From: Doryteuthis pealeii
Lineage: Eukaryota; Mollusca; Cephalopoda; Myopsida; Loliginidae
Assembly: GCA_023376005.1 (NCBI GenBank)
Contig: CM042157.1
Location: 54,143,012-54,207,011 of the forward strand
Length of the DNA stretch: 64,000 bases
Direction of reading: 5' to 3'
Of the stretch, positions 10,225 to 20,343 are shown piece by piece; position 1 is the stretch's first letter, and each line of letters begins with the position of its first letter. Both the position numbers and the translations under genes were made by a program. The notes beneath the pieces are model-generated. The model searched no databases and was not told where the DNA came from. It saw only the letters and a list, made by a program, of their open reading frames with translations.

Positions 10225-10320
10225 TCAGTGTATGTATTTACCCAACCTCTCCACCATGGACAGGATGTGTTACAAGGTCAATTTTTAAATGGAGTACAAC
10301 TGCTTTGAATTCATTAAAAC
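10225..10320 (-). mobile_element. SINE B 3' part
   Basis: TATTTACCCAACCTCTCCAC, GGATGTGTTACAAGGTCAAT and TTTTAAATGGAGTACAACTG are the inverse of the SINE B 3' end. Confidence 0.65.
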
Positions 10321-10324
10321 ATTA

Positions 10325-10442
10325 GACATTTTTATTTTGTTTCTACACATGTTGTTCACATTTTACATCATATGAATGAGAATTGGTTAAGTTATTAAAT
10401 TATGTTATTAAGTTATTATTAATTTTTCTGAAACACCCTGTC
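10325..10442. mobile_element. MITE right end
   Basis: TGAATGAGAATTGGTTAAGT leading to TTTTTCTGAAACACCCTGT matches the right end of the element at 2830-3120. The left end is absent. Confidence 0.6.
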
Positions 10443-10714
10443 TGTAATGATTATATTTACTATAATTTATTACAGTAAATAAATGTTTTAATATTTATTT
10501 ACTTGGTATTAATAATAAGCAGAGAGAATGTAACTTATTCCAATGTTCTGATGGCATATTTCATAAACAGTTTGTATTGTTGACAGCTGCAGGGTTATAT
10601 CTAGATAACAGAAAATGTTATTAACTTTTCTCTTGTAAAACTGTTTGTTTAAAATTCTAATATGGAATGTTTACAAGTATAAGATTTAATATGGAATATT
10701 TGAGTAAAGTAGGA
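10443..10714. other. AT-rich stretch, nothing assigned
   Basis: No gene or repeat recognised. Confidence 0.5.
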
Positions 10715-10860
10715 AGAGCATGTTGTGTAATGGTTATTGTTGTAGGGTGTGCACTCTGAATTCAAATCCTGGATGAGGTTGTTTGTGTTTCACTTTGTGC
10801 TAATTCTACTGGCTATTTCTCTGTTGTGCTATAAAAACAGAAGTATCTGTTACACATTAG
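10715..10860 (+). mobile_element. SINE B tRNA-like head
   Basis: GTTGTGTAATGGTTATTGTT resembles a tRNA A box and CTGAATTCAAATCCTGGATG resembles a B box, in plus orientation with tRNA-like spacing. The downstream body has diverged or been replaced. Confidence 0.55.
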
Positions 10861-11021
10861 TTAATTTGGATCATAGATATAACTAACTTTCAGTCATGCC
10901 AACCTGAATATGGTGTTGGATGAAAAAAAAGTTAATATTTACTTCTTGAGTACAATATGCACACCTAACTTTTAGGCTTAAAAATTTGGAAAAAGTGCAT
11001 ATTATATACAAATAATTACAG
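10861..11021. other. AT-rich stretch, nothing assigned
   Basis: No feature recognised. Confidence 0.45.
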
Positions 11022-11023
11022 TA

Positions 11024-11060
<37 letters not shown>
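11022..11060. repeat. (TA)n microsatellite
   Basis: About 38 bp of TA dinucleotides with one break. Confidence 0.9.
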
Positions 11061-11062
<2 letters not shown>

Positions 11063-11181
11063 CCTTGGTAATTTGGATCTTTCCATGTGTGTTTTAACCA
11101 AAATGATGCAGGTAAACCCTAATAAGAGCTCAATGTGCCTAGTGCCAGTGAGTGAATGGACAGAGCAAAATATTCAATAAA

Positions 11182-11313
11182 TGAAAGAAAAAACTTTAAA
11201 TTTTTCTTCATTACAATGATTTATTTCAACCGCATTACTGTGGCATCTTCAGGTATGAGTCATGGATATTACTGAAAAACTGTAATGAAGCAAATTTAAA
11301 GTTATTTCCTTCA
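11182..11313. mobile_element. Short fold-back MITE, 132 bp
   Basis: Left arm 11182-11215 (TGAAAGAAAAAACTTTAAAT to TTACA) is the inverse of right arm 11281-11313 (TGTAATGAAGCAAATTTAAA to CTTCA), with a few mismatches over 33 bp. About 65 bp separates the arms. There is no coding capacity. It is joined to the 3' end of a minus-strand KLERI repeat. Confidence 0.75.
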
Positions 11314-11505
11314 ATAAGTGTATTTTGGTAGCATTTTTTCTTTTAAACATGTGTTAAACTGTACAGACAATTCTTGTCGGATGAGTTTTTGTTTGATCCT
11401 TTCTAATTTTCTGGCCATCTTTTTGGTGTCAGTGTGGAACTGGTGTAGCAGTCCATGAAAGGTTTCATTACGAGCGCTTTCGACAATACAATTTGCCATC
11501 ATCAG
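11314..11505 (-). repeat. KLERI repeat, copy 2
   Basis: The minus strand reads MMANCIVESARNETF, GLLHQFHTDTKKMARKLERI, KQKLIRQELSVQF and [12 protein letters not shown] with no stop across about 63 codons. It is the most intact of the three copies. It is oriented away from copy 3, so the two form a head-to-head pair. Confidence 0.7.
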
Positions 11506-11699
11506 GTAGGAAACTGATGGTATGTTCCGTGTCTCGTTTTTAAGAAGTAGTGTAGGAATTGCTTATAATTTCCCGCCTATCCTCCTTCAACTATTCCCCT
11601 CCCCTTCTCACAACTTGTGCCCCCCTCCCACAAAAAAATCACTACTGCATCGTTCGTTCGAACTACTACCATACCTACAACCTCCCCCTACCAATTGTT
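11506..11699. other. Spacer between head-to-head KLERI copies
   Basis: C-rich segment with CCCCTCCCCTTCTCACAAC, a short ATCGTTCGTTCGAAC palindrome-like core and ACCTCCCCCTACCAATTG. It is not matched elsewhere in the window and could be promoter or 5' sequence of the element. Confidence 0.35.
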
Positions 11700-11855
11700 A
11701 TTACCTCCCAATTCCAATTTGTATTGCCGAAAGCGCTCGTAATGAAACCTTTGGTGGACTGCTACACCAGTTCCACCCTGACACCAAAAAGATGGCCAGA
11801 AAATTAGAAAGGATCGAACAAAAACTCATCCGATAAGAATTGTCTGTACAGTTTA

Positions 11856-11860
<5 letters not shown>
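11700..11860 (+). repeat. KLERI repeat, copy 3
   Basis: The plus strand reads ESARNETFGGLLHQFHPDTK then KKMARKLERIEQKLIR and a taa stop where the other copies read through. It is truncated within the last shared block and passes into (CA)n(TA)n. Confidence 0.7.
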
Positions 11861-11910
<50 letters not shown>

Positions 11911-11928
11911 GTGTGTGTGTATGTAGTA
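11855..11928. repeat. (CA)n(TA)n(TG)n microsatellite
   Basis: A short CA run, about 38 bp of TA, then a TG run. The flanks are mutually complementary, so it can form a cruciform. Confidence 0.95.
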
Positions 11929-11934
11929 TGTTGT

Positions 11935-12148
11935 TGTAATGGAATGGACTGAATAAGCTGAGTTCAAATCCTGGATCAGGTTGTTTGGCACTAATGCCCT
12001 TGGGAAAGTTATGAATTCTTCTTTTCTTTCAGTTATGGGTAAATAATAGGGCAGGTTGGGTTTCTTAACCTTGGTAAGGCAACAAGTCTAGGAGAAGGAA
12101 GATGTCTGAATTAGATACTAGGGAATGTGGGGCTAGCATCTCAACCTC
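11935..12148 (+). mobile_element. SINE B copy
   Basis: A B-box-like GAGTTCAAATCCTGGATCAG, the body CCTTGGGAAAGTTATGAATT, AGTTATGGGTAAATAATAGG, CTTAACCTTGGTAAGGCAAC and AAGTCTAGGAGAAGGAAGA are all in SINE B order on the plus strand. The A box region is degraded and the 3' end is missing. Confidence 0.7.
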
Positions 12149-12149
12149 A

Positions 12150-12516
12150 TAAAACTCTACCACCCTCTTGGTGGGACTTAGAATATGCCGACCGTATCCA
12201 TTCTGAGGTGTAAGACCCCTCCAAAAAAAGGATGTGCTAGGTATGACACTAAACTGTATTTGGAGATCTGGGTAGTGTGGAGTACCCCATTCATTGCCAT
12301 TACTCCCAGGTCTGCTTTGATCCAGAGTCGTAGTACTTGTTAGGGTCCCATCTATGGATCAAATAAATCTGTTTAAAATCTAGGACCATATGCAAAAAAG
12401 CAAAAACAAAAAAGACACACTTAAGAAACAACTACACAAAAAATGTAAATATGAACATGATTACCTAACCTCTAGGCATTTAATAACCCCAGACTGGTTG
12501 ACAAAAAATCAATCAC
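12150..12516 (+). repeat. Repeat T, copy 1 (head and tail)
   Basis: A dispersed element of at least 350 bp. The head reads GTGGGACTTAGAATATGCCG, GTAAGACCCCTCC, GACACTAAACTGTATTTGGA, GAGATCTGGGTAGTGTGGAG, TCATTGCCATTACTCCCAGG, CAGAGTCGTAGTACTTGTTA and CATCTATGGATCAAATAAAT. The tail reads CTTAAGAAACAACTACACAA, AAAATGTAAATATGAACAT and a CTAGGCAT..TAATAACCCCAGACTGGTTG segment. No protein is recognised. At least ten copies or pieces occur in this window, mostly plus-oriented. Confidence 0.75.
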
Positions 12517-13360
12517 TCTATTATGAAATGCTACTAGGTCCTTCATGCCTAAAAATATTTTTGGATGATGATAACATTTTTTGAGCTCATTATGCAAATT
12601 GACTTTGACTTGTGAAAAACAATGTGTTGAATCAATAGATTCAACAATACAATAGAATAGAGAGTACTTCCCCTTTATGTTCCAAAAAAAAAAAAAAAAA
12701 AAAAACAAACAATATGAATTCTGTCAAAGTGCTATGAACCCTGTATGTATTTGTATTTCCTTCTTCTAGATTATCTAAAATTCTTCAGGAAACTTTGAAT
12801 CTCTACAACATAAATTTCTTTTCTTTCATCTTTTCTTTGGATATAAGATGCATCTTCCTGCAGTTTCAGGCAATATTTCCAATTATTTTTGTACTAAAAA
12901 TACAAAACAAAAACACAAATATTATTAAAGATCCACTGGCCTATGGATGCTTGAAATGTATATTGCATTGAACCTTATTGCGGATACATATTGGGTGAAT
13001 TCCAAAATGTTTTCCTCGGATGTTCATAACTTGATTTTATGAATTAAATCCTGAAAGAATGGGAATTTTTATGATCAGATTGAGAGTTTCCATGTGGATT
13101 TTTGGAAAGGTTTCTCAGTGAGTGATATCCTACAATGTGGATTGATTAGGAGCAGATATTTATTTGCAGTAAAACAGGCGTTAGGTGTAAAGATGTACTC
13201 AGGTTCATGATTGATAGATTGATCAATAAACCATTGAGTGATAAGGGAACAGGAATAAGGAAACTATGGTGAAATGTGTAAGAATAACAGGGTAAAGTTA
13301 TTTATGTTACGAGTATAGGTTACTATATTTTCACAAAGAAATGTAGTTATTTACTCAACC
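12517..13360. other. AT-rich stretch with poly(A)
   Basis: Contains an A-run at 12682-12704. Small frames on both strands are not recognisable. No gene seen. Confidence 0.45.
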
Positions 13361-13361
13361 A

Positions 13362-13558
13362 TTCCACCAACCTGTTGGTAGGACTTAGAATACACTGACT
13401 GAGGAGTAAGATCTCTCCCTAAAGGGGATGTACTGGCTATGACACTAAATTGCCTTTAATGGTGAGGCTCCAGTTCTGGAGATCTGGGACGTATGAAGTT
13501 ACCCTTTCATTGCCAATTAATCCTACGTCCACTCTGACACAGGCTGAGGGGTAACTAT
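13362..13558 (+). repeat. Repeat T, copy 2 (head)
   Basis: TTGGTAGGACTTAGAATACA, GACACTAAATTGCC, GGTGAGGCTCCAGTTCTGGA and TTCATTGCCAATTAATCC are in family order. It is interrupted by SINE B at 13558; the matching tail may be the piece at 14095-14445. Confidence 0.7.
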
Positions 13559-13838
13559 TTACCAACCCCACCTACACAAGCACGATGTGACACAATGTCA
13601 ATTTTTAAGTGGAGTTTAATACATTTGAATTCAGAGTTTTTTTTTCTTCTAGACTAGTTGCCATATCAAGATTAAAGAGTACAGTATACCCTATGAATTA
13701 CACATAACTAGAGGGAGAACAGTTGGATGGATACCTTTCTCAAAGGTATTAACTCTGTTAAATGCAAACATCCTCATCCAGGATTTGAACTTGGGTTACT
13801 GTGTCCATTTCCTCCAATAACCATTACACCATGTAATT
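13558..13838 (-). mobile_element. SINE B, near full length
   Basis: Read on the minus strand, this is a tRNA-derived SINE. The A box is TGGTGTAATGGTTA (plus positions 13818-13831) and the B box GTTCAAATCCT (13790-13800). The body then follows, with CTAGTTATGTG (a TTATGGGTAAAT relative), CTAGTCTAGAAGAAAAAA and GAATTCAAATG, ending TTGACATTGTGTCACATCGT. The total is about 280 bp, long for a SINE. Pol III promoter boxes and tRNA-like spacing are direct observations. Kinship with the conserved-core Ceph-SINE group of cephalopods is a suggestion to test. At least a dozen fragments occur in this window on both strands. Confidence 0.75.
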
Positions 13839-13893
13839 TAAATGTTATAGATTTATAGATATGTTTGAAAATAATTTGTATTAAATAGGAATA
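13839..13893. other. Short AT-rich linker
   Basis: Includes TAATTTGTATTAAATAGGAA, a unit of the repeat T internal array. Confidence 0.35.
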
Positions 13894-14070
13894 TTTTCAT
13901 CAAGTTGTGCTCATAGCACAGATTTCTTTGACTCTTGCTATCCATCCTTATAAGCCATTACTCCTGGTAAGTCCTTCACACAGTACCCAGTGTCTGCACA
14001 GAGTTGATAGGTATAAATGTTTACTGGTCAGCCAACACTGGTGTGTCTATGTATAGGAGTACATAGCTTT
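13894..14070 (-). pseudogene. LINE ORF2 3' end fragment
   Basis: The minus strand has the QLCADTG counterpart (CTGTGCAGACACTGGGTACT) and the CAAGAGTCAAAGAAATCTGT segment, as in the 16028 copy. It ends CACAACTTGATGAAAA. It appears inserted within repeat T. Degraded. Confidence 0.6.
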
Positions 14071-14094
14071 TTCTTTAAGTGTTTTGTTAAAGTC

Positions 14095-14450
14095 CAATAC
14101 TGTGTAAATTTCTTGTATTAAGAATAATTCCTTGAAGATATGATTGTTTACTAAAGTTTATTATTAGTTAGGTGAAACCATATGACTGTTTGCAAACTAT
14201 CATTAAAGAGAAATAATTACTTGTACCCATATTAGTATTAGATAGTTGTGTACTTTAAAATATTCCTATGTGCAAATTATTTGTATTAAATAGGAATACT
14301 TAACATATAAATGTGTACAAAAAAATTAAGAAATAACTACACAAAAAATGTAAATATAGATGTACAATGAATACAATTCCCTAACCACTAGGCATAAAAT
14401 ATCCCTAGAGAGGTTGACATGCCATTAAAATTAATCAATAAAAAAAAATG
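14095..14450 (+). repeat. Repeat T internal units and tail
   Basis: Contains repeated ATTTGTATTAAATAGGAATA-type units, then AAGAAATAACTACACAAAAA, ATGTAAATATAGATGTACAA, CCACTAGGCATAAAATATCC and GGTTGACATGCCATTAAAAT. This is the tail order of the family. It plausibly completes the head at 13362, split by the SINE and LINE insertions. Confidence 0.65.
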
Positions 14451-14454
14451 TATA

Positions 14455-14650
14455 TATTTACTCAACCATTCCATCATGTGAAGAATGTGACACAGGGTTA
14501 ATTTCTAAGTGGAGTATAGCTGGTTTGAATTCAGTATTTATCTTCTAGCTTAAAGAACACAACCTGTTTTATTATTTACCCATAACTGGATTCATGCCTT
14601 TCTCAAGGATATTAGATTGAAGTGAAATGCAAACAGTCTCCCAAGATTTA
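14455..14650 (-). mobile_element. SINE B copy, 5' part decayed
   Basis: ATTTACTCAACCATTCCATC, TAATTTCTAAGTGGAGTATA, GGTTTGAATTCAG, TTATTTACCCATAACTGGAT and CTTTCTCAAGGATATTAGA match the family in minus orientation. The B box region (CCCAAGATTTAAAATTTGAG) is degraded. Confidence 0.7.
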
Positions 14651-14671
14651 AAATTTGAGTAGTTTCTGTAC

Positions 14672-14800
14672 ATACTGTTAAAAATTTGAGATTAATTGAA
14701 TGAGAATTGGTCAAATGATTAGATAACTAAATTGTATAACTTCTTTTTGAACCACCTTGTACATCTCAAATTATTTGAAATTTTTAAAATCATCCGGAAC
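14672..14800. mobile_element. MITE right end with outer flank
   Basis: TACATACTGTTAAAAATTTG, TGAATGAGAATTGGTCAAAT and the CCACCTTGTACATCTC end match the family at 2830 and 62545. The following AATTATTTGAAATTTTTAAA and GGAACATC resemble the other end. Confidence 0.55.
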
Positions 14801-15194
14801 ATCTTAATTTCTTTTTTGAATTCCTTTGTATTAAAAGAATTTGAAGGACAAGATTTGTTTTAATTTGTTGAACTAATTGAAATGTATCAAATATTTTTTA
14901 TGGTTTTATTCCTTTTGAAAGAAAAAAAAAATCCTGATTTCTCAAATTTCTTGCGATACATTACAAACTTCTTATCAGAATAAAATCTATTTTAGGCCCA
15001 ATAATCTTTTGGAGATTTATTAATGGTTTGCTATAAGGATAAAGCCATGAGAAGAATTTAATTATGAAAAATCTGGTATAAGAAGGATTTTCAGGAGCAC
15101 ACAGTAAGGATTGAAACTGCTATCAAGGATTTGCTTAAATAACATATGAACTATGGAATAACTGGAAATGAAAGAATGGACCCTGTGCAGAGGC
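14801..15194. other. AT-rich stretch, nothing assigned
   Basis: No gene or repeat recognised. Confidence 0.45.
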
Positions 15195-15410
15195 TGCATT
15201 ATCTGTGGGGCTTAGAATACATTAATTGTATCCCCTGCAAAGGGGTAAGACCCCCCCCCCCCCCCCCGCCCGCAAAAAAGGGTTGTCTGAGATATAATAC
15301 TAAACTGCATTTGATGCTAAGGTTTTATTTCTTGTGTTCTGGGAAATATGAAGTATTCTTCATTGACATTACTCTTATATCCATTCTCACCCAAAGTGGA
15401 AGTAACACAT
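15195..15410 (+). repeat. Repeat T, copy 3 (head) with poly(C)
   Basis: TGTGGGGCTTAGAATACATT, GCAAAGGGGTAAGAC, a C-run at 15251-15267, ATACTAAACTGCATTTGATG and TTCATTGACATTACTC. The C-run sits where other copies have ACCCCTCCC. Confidence 0.7.
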
Positions 15411-16027
15411 AATTTAAACTATATAAATTATTATTTTTAGTCAATATGAACCAATAAAAAGTTAACAAATGCTAAATTTAGGTTGCTACAAATTCTAAAA
15501 ATTTGGTGTGTATTATATATGAGAATTTTTTTCCAGGATGTTGTAGTCCAAAATTGGGGATGCAAGTTATACATTAGTGAGTTGTATACACAAATGATTA
15601 TGGTATTATATATAAGATGTTCCATCCCATTTATAAGATATTGATGGAATCTAAAATATGAATCAGACCGTTTTTGCAAATAATAGAATGGTACTTATTG
15701 ATAAATCTCTACAAAGAACAATATTAACTTCATTAGATAAGCTAAAAAATATAATTGGTAAATCCCCTTTCTCTCTTTTTTTAATTTTTGTATTTTTATA
15801 CTGTTTGTGACTGTTCAGTGTAAAATTTTAATTGACAACTAAAATTGTGAATAAGACATTGTTTGGAAAAATGAAATAAATCAACAATCTTTTTGACATT
15901 TTTCTATTTAGCTTCCTTATGTCTTAATCTCTTAATGTATTGAGATACTTCAGGAAAGGAATCTGTGATAATTCCTAACTTTAACAGCTATATGAAAATT
16001 TGATCTTTCTGATAAAATAAAACTGGA
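15411..16027. other. AT-rich stretch, nothing assigned
   Basis: No recognisable frame; upstream LINE sequence too decayed to read may be present near the right edge. Confidence 0.4.
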
Positions 16028-16422
16028 TTCTTCCAAGCTGTATCTCTGACAGTACTATTGTATGGTTGTATCACTTGGACTATAATGAATCAACTGGAGA
16101 AAAAGATGAGAACTACACAAGGATGCTGTTTTGAACCAATCCTGGAAGCACTCTACACAATGTATGGCCATTTTCTTCCCATCACACAAATCATCCAAGT
16201 AATTCTGGGTACTGCTAGAGAAGTAAGGACAAACTCATAAGCAGCATCCTCTTGTGGACTCCTACACATAGACGCACTAATGTTGACTAACCAGCAAAAG
16301 CTTACATTCATCAACTGTGCAGACACTGAGTGCCATCTAGAGAATTTACTAAGAACAATAGCTGATAGGAACAGATAACAAGAGAGTCAAGGGAATCTGT
16401 GTTGTTGGCATGATTTAATGAA
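16028..16422 (+). pseudogene. LINE ORF2 C-terminal region, longest copy
   Basis: The plus strand reads FFQAVSLTVLLYGCITWT, then after a frame change MYGHFLPITQIIQ. Another shift gives DELISSILLWTPTHRRTNVG, then stop, AKAYIHQLCADTECHLENLL and IADRNR, then ERVKGICVVGM. This is the thumb and C-terminal region of a jockey/I-like non-LTR element common in octopus-type genomes (family knowledge). Several frameshifts and stops make it inactive. It ends TTGGCATGATTTAATGAAG and continues directly as (TA)n, so the TA tract is the element's own tail. Confidence 0.75.
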
Positions 16423-16446
16423 GTATATATATATATATATATATAT
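16423..16446. repeat. (TA)n tail of LINE
   Basis: About 25 bp of TA between the LINE end and the perfect inverted repeat. Confidence 0.9.
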
Positions 16447-16724
16447 ATCAATAAAGGAAGAACTCAATACAGTAATCCCATAATAAATTTATTTCGACAA
16501 AAATTGGGGCCCATATAAATCTAAGTTGATTTAAACCGGCTCCCCAAATTTTTGCCTCATCAGATGGGTCACAATTCACTTATCTCGTAAGTGAATTGTG
16601 ACCCATCTGATGAGGCAAAAATTTGGGGAGCCGGTTTAAATCAACTTAGATTTATATGGGCCCCAATTTTTGTCGAAATAAATTTATTATGGGATTACTG
16701 TATTGAGTTCTTCCTTTATTGATA
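16446..16724. repeat. Perfect 137-bp inverted repeat, 5-nt loop
   Basis: Left arm 16446-16582 and right arm 16588-16724 are exact inverse complements over 137 bp, separated only by TCTCG (16583-16587). The sequence is unique-looking, with GAGGCAAAAATTTGGGGAGC and CCGGTTTAAATCAAC, and no open frame. The outer ends read TATCAATAAAGGAAG. Absence of any mismatch means a very recent snap-back event, gene conversion between arms, or a sequencing/assembly artefact. Two other long hairpins in the window (42551, 57388) share GATAAA-like tips and microsatellite neighbours. Confidence 0.95.
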
Positions 16725-16889
16725 AATATTGCTCTGTATATAATCTAAAAGGTTATTTTACATTGAGCTCTCTTTAGTGATTTATGATTCACTGTATTTA
16801 TACATACTGGATCATCAATATTAGTACAGTGGATCTTGAAATCACATATAGAATCATCCCTCACTACCAAGTTTTGGATAAATCTCTCT
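16725..16889. other. AT-rich linker
   Basis: No feature recognised. Confidence 0.4.
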
Positions 16890-16946
<57 letters not shown>

Positions 16947-16954
16947 TATATATA

Positions 16955-17007
<53 letters not shown>
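16890..17007. repeat. (TA)n array, about 118 bp
   Basis: TA dinucleotides with a few phase slips (ATTATA, TAAGATA). Confidence 0.95.
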
Positions 17008-17008
<1 letters not shown>

Positions 17009-17247
17009 AGGTTAGTTGGTGTTAGGAATGCTTCTAAGCGGGGTCTTTTTTAACATCAGAATGTTCAAATTGGTATAGTTTATGTTAAGAGCTTAATGTA
17101 CAATAATTGAGGAATTATATACAGAGCTTATATAGCTCAGAATTATACAGAGCAATAATTGGGGAATTATATACAGATTATATGTAGCAAAGACACCAAT
17201 GATATTAACAGTTATAAATTTATTTCCACAAATATATATATATATAT
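17008..17247. other. Short local duplication and (TA)n
   Basis: CAATAATTGAGGAATTATAT at 17101 recurs as CAATAATTGGGGAATTATAT at 17153, about 52 bp apart. A (TA)n run occupies 17231-17247. Confidence 0.6.
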
Positions 17248-17455
17248 AGTTGGGGCGACCTAATGTCGGTATCCGCCATACAACGAGGGAGTCTATCACC
17301 TTTTTATTAGCGCTAGACCAAGGAGATTATTTTAGCATCTGAGGTGGAGCGCTACACCTACCATCAGCTCCTCACTTTACTGCACAGATCCCTGTGCTAC
17401 TCATACGCTAAGTGGGCAAGGGCCGGTATCGAACCAGGAACCTTGTGAGTCCTAA
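17248..17455 (-). mobile_element. SINE A copy 2, head truncated
   Basis: Minus-strand copy of the tRNA-derived SINE at 24186-24444. It has the B box GTTCGATACC (plus 17425-17434), GTATGAGTAGCACAGGGATC, GGAGCTGATGGTAGGTGTAG, CGCTCCACCTCAGATGCTAA and the GGTCGCCCCAACT end. The tRNA 5' half with the A box is replaced by GAGTGCTCATTGTCATTGAT, a repeat W sequence, so the head was lost or fused. Confidence 0.8.
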
Positions 17456-17619
17456 AGAGTGCTCATTGTCATTGATAGAGCATAGCACTTGGTAAATGAA
17501 TTTCTGTATGCATCATGGGAAGAGCAGTTAAGTTTTTTGGGCATGATGGAAAGGTTGGTTTATTTTGGTGTAGTTTTCTGGGAAGTGTGTTCTAGTCTAG
17601 TATTGTATGAATTTTGTGA
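17456..17619. other. Repeat W scrap and unassigned sequence
   Basis: ATTGTCATTGATAGAGCATA at the left edge matches the repeat W head; the rest is unassigned. Confidence 0.35.
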
Positions 17620-17712
17620 TTGTGGGTTCTGTCTAGAGGACTTACCATTAGTGATGACCAATAGAGATGGATGATGAGAGAGAGAGTCAAGTGAATCCAT
17701 GCTGTCAGCATG
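17620..17712 (+). pseudogene. LINE ORF2 3' tip
   Basis: The plus strand reads CLEDLPLVMTNRDG, two stops, then ERESSESMLSAWHD. This is the last 30 or so codons of the LINE at 16028. It ends GCATGGCATGATGATGAAG without a long TA tail. Confidence 0.6.
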
Positions 17713-17897
17713 GCATGATGATGAAGATTTTGTAGTTTCAGAAAGATTTTCTATGATTTAAATTGAAGAAATTAACTTAATTTTTTATGAATCAAATTTA
17801 AGAAATTAACTTAGGAACATCAACTGAAAGCATCTGATGATTTTTTCATTTTTTTTGTTAAATTAAAATTTTTTTTTTTATTTCAAGATTAAGTGTA
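17713..17897. other. AT-rich linker
   Basis: No feature recognised apart from T-runs near 17850-17880. Confidence 0.4.
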
Positions 17898-18476
17898 CTA
17901 GCAACAAAAAAAAAAGAAAAAAAAAAAGACACCCTCCGTGCAGTGTAAAAATACATTTTTGAAAGATATTGCTAGTGGGGGAATAAAAAAAAAGTGTTAA
18001 TATTTTTAAATAATTAATTACCCCCTTAAAAAGTATCATATTCACTCCACTCCACTTAGATATTTGTTTTCTTCTACGATAGTAGGCACCTCCAAAACGT
18101 TTCTAAAAATTTTTTATTTAATTATTCAGACTCTTATCTTTTGAGAAAAATTTAAAAATTGTATGAGTAAAATATGTTTGGTTTGGATTTTATTAAATTA
18201 AATAAGAGGAGGGTCTACCTAGTAAAAAATATTTCCCCTAATATATTTTAGGAAAAAAATATTTTAAACATAAATTCCTCTAAAGGTATCAATTTTTTTG
18301 TGAAAATTTGACAATTGATTTTTCATAGAATTTTAATATTTTTATGTAGGAATGATACTGACTATAAATTAAATACTCATTGATAAACATACTTAATTCC
18401 TGAAAAGATTGTGACATAAGCAGTGACATAGTTTTGGTTACAGACAAATAGAGACTGAATCTCTATTATTAATAGA
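17898..18476 (-). mobile_element. Non-autonomous Helitron, older copy
   Basis: The minus-strand 5' end TCTATTAATAATAGAGATTC begins at 18476. The 3' end is CTAG at 17898-17901, followed by T, as Helitrons require. A weak terminal hairpin (TGCACGGAGGGTGT) lies before CTAG, pushed away by an A-rich insertion (17903-17928). The first 120 bp (TTTGTCTGTAACCAAAACTA, GTCACTGCTTATGTCACAAT) match the copies at 19131 and 41421. No Rep/helicase coding is present. 579 bp. Confidence 0.6.
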
Positions 18477-19740
<1,264 letters not shown>

Positions 19741-19770
<30 letters not shown>

Positions 19771-19784
19771 TAGATAGATAGATA
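19741..19784. repeat. (TA)n(GA)n(TAGA)n microsatellite
   Basis: The array continues on the far side of the Helitron. Confidence 0.95.
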
Positions 19785-19794
19785 ATATGGGTGC

Positions 19795-19975
19795 TGTATT
19801 TATAAGTACATAATGCTCAATATTGTGGATAGAGCATTTATATCTAAGTTAGGGTTGTGTGGCCACAAAGTCAACAGCGCTTGGTTTTTGCCTATGCAAT
19901 TATTGAAACCAAGTCTTGGTTTCAATAATCTCATAAGCAAGAAACTATCAGTAACCAAGCACCCTAACACATATA
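19795..19975 (+). repeat. Repeat W copy
   Basis: GTATTTATAAGTACATAATG, CTCAATATTGTGGATAGAGC, TCTAAGTTAGGG, CAACAGCGCTTGGT and TGCCTATGCAATTATTG are followed by an inverted segment ending AGAAACTATCAGTAACCAAG. Internal complementarity around TTGAAACCAAGTCTTGGTTTCAA gives a hairpin. Confidence 0.65.
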
Positions 19976-20012
19976 TAAGTCATTCCAGCCAATTTCACCT
20001 AGGCTCCATCAA
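19976..20012. repeat. Short dispersed module
   Basis: GTCATTCCAGCCAATTTCAC followed by TAGGCTC recurs at 52147-52176. Confidence 0.6.
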
Positions 20013-20078
20013 GAAAGTCATCATATTCTTTACAAATTTCACCATTTGTTTATATCCATGTGAGAAGTAAGTAAAAAA

Positions 20079-20301
20079 GTCTGTAGAGTGGCCTAATCTC
20101 GGTATTCCCTTTTCACTAGTGTTAGATCAGAGAGATTGTGTTTGCTAATGTGGAACGCCATACCTATTGTAAGCTCCCAGATACTTCATTGCAGATTACT
20201 CAAGCTGTGCTACTCATGCACTGAGTTGGCAGGGACTGGTATTGAACCTGGAATATTGCAATTCCTATGCAGATGCCCTACTGGCTGAGCTAAATATCCT
20301 G
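20079..20301 (-). mobile_element. SINE A copy 3, older
   Basis: The minus strand shows the A box region TTTAGCTCAGCCAG (plus 20281-20293), B box GTTCAATACC (20238-20247), then TGCCAACTCAGTGCATGAGT, GGAGCTTACAATAGGTATGG and the GAGATTAGGCCACTC end. It is full-length but much diverged from the 24186 copy. Confidence 0.8.
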
Positions 20302-20343
20302 AAAATTGCATTGCAATAGCATACAGATAATACCTGTGTATTT

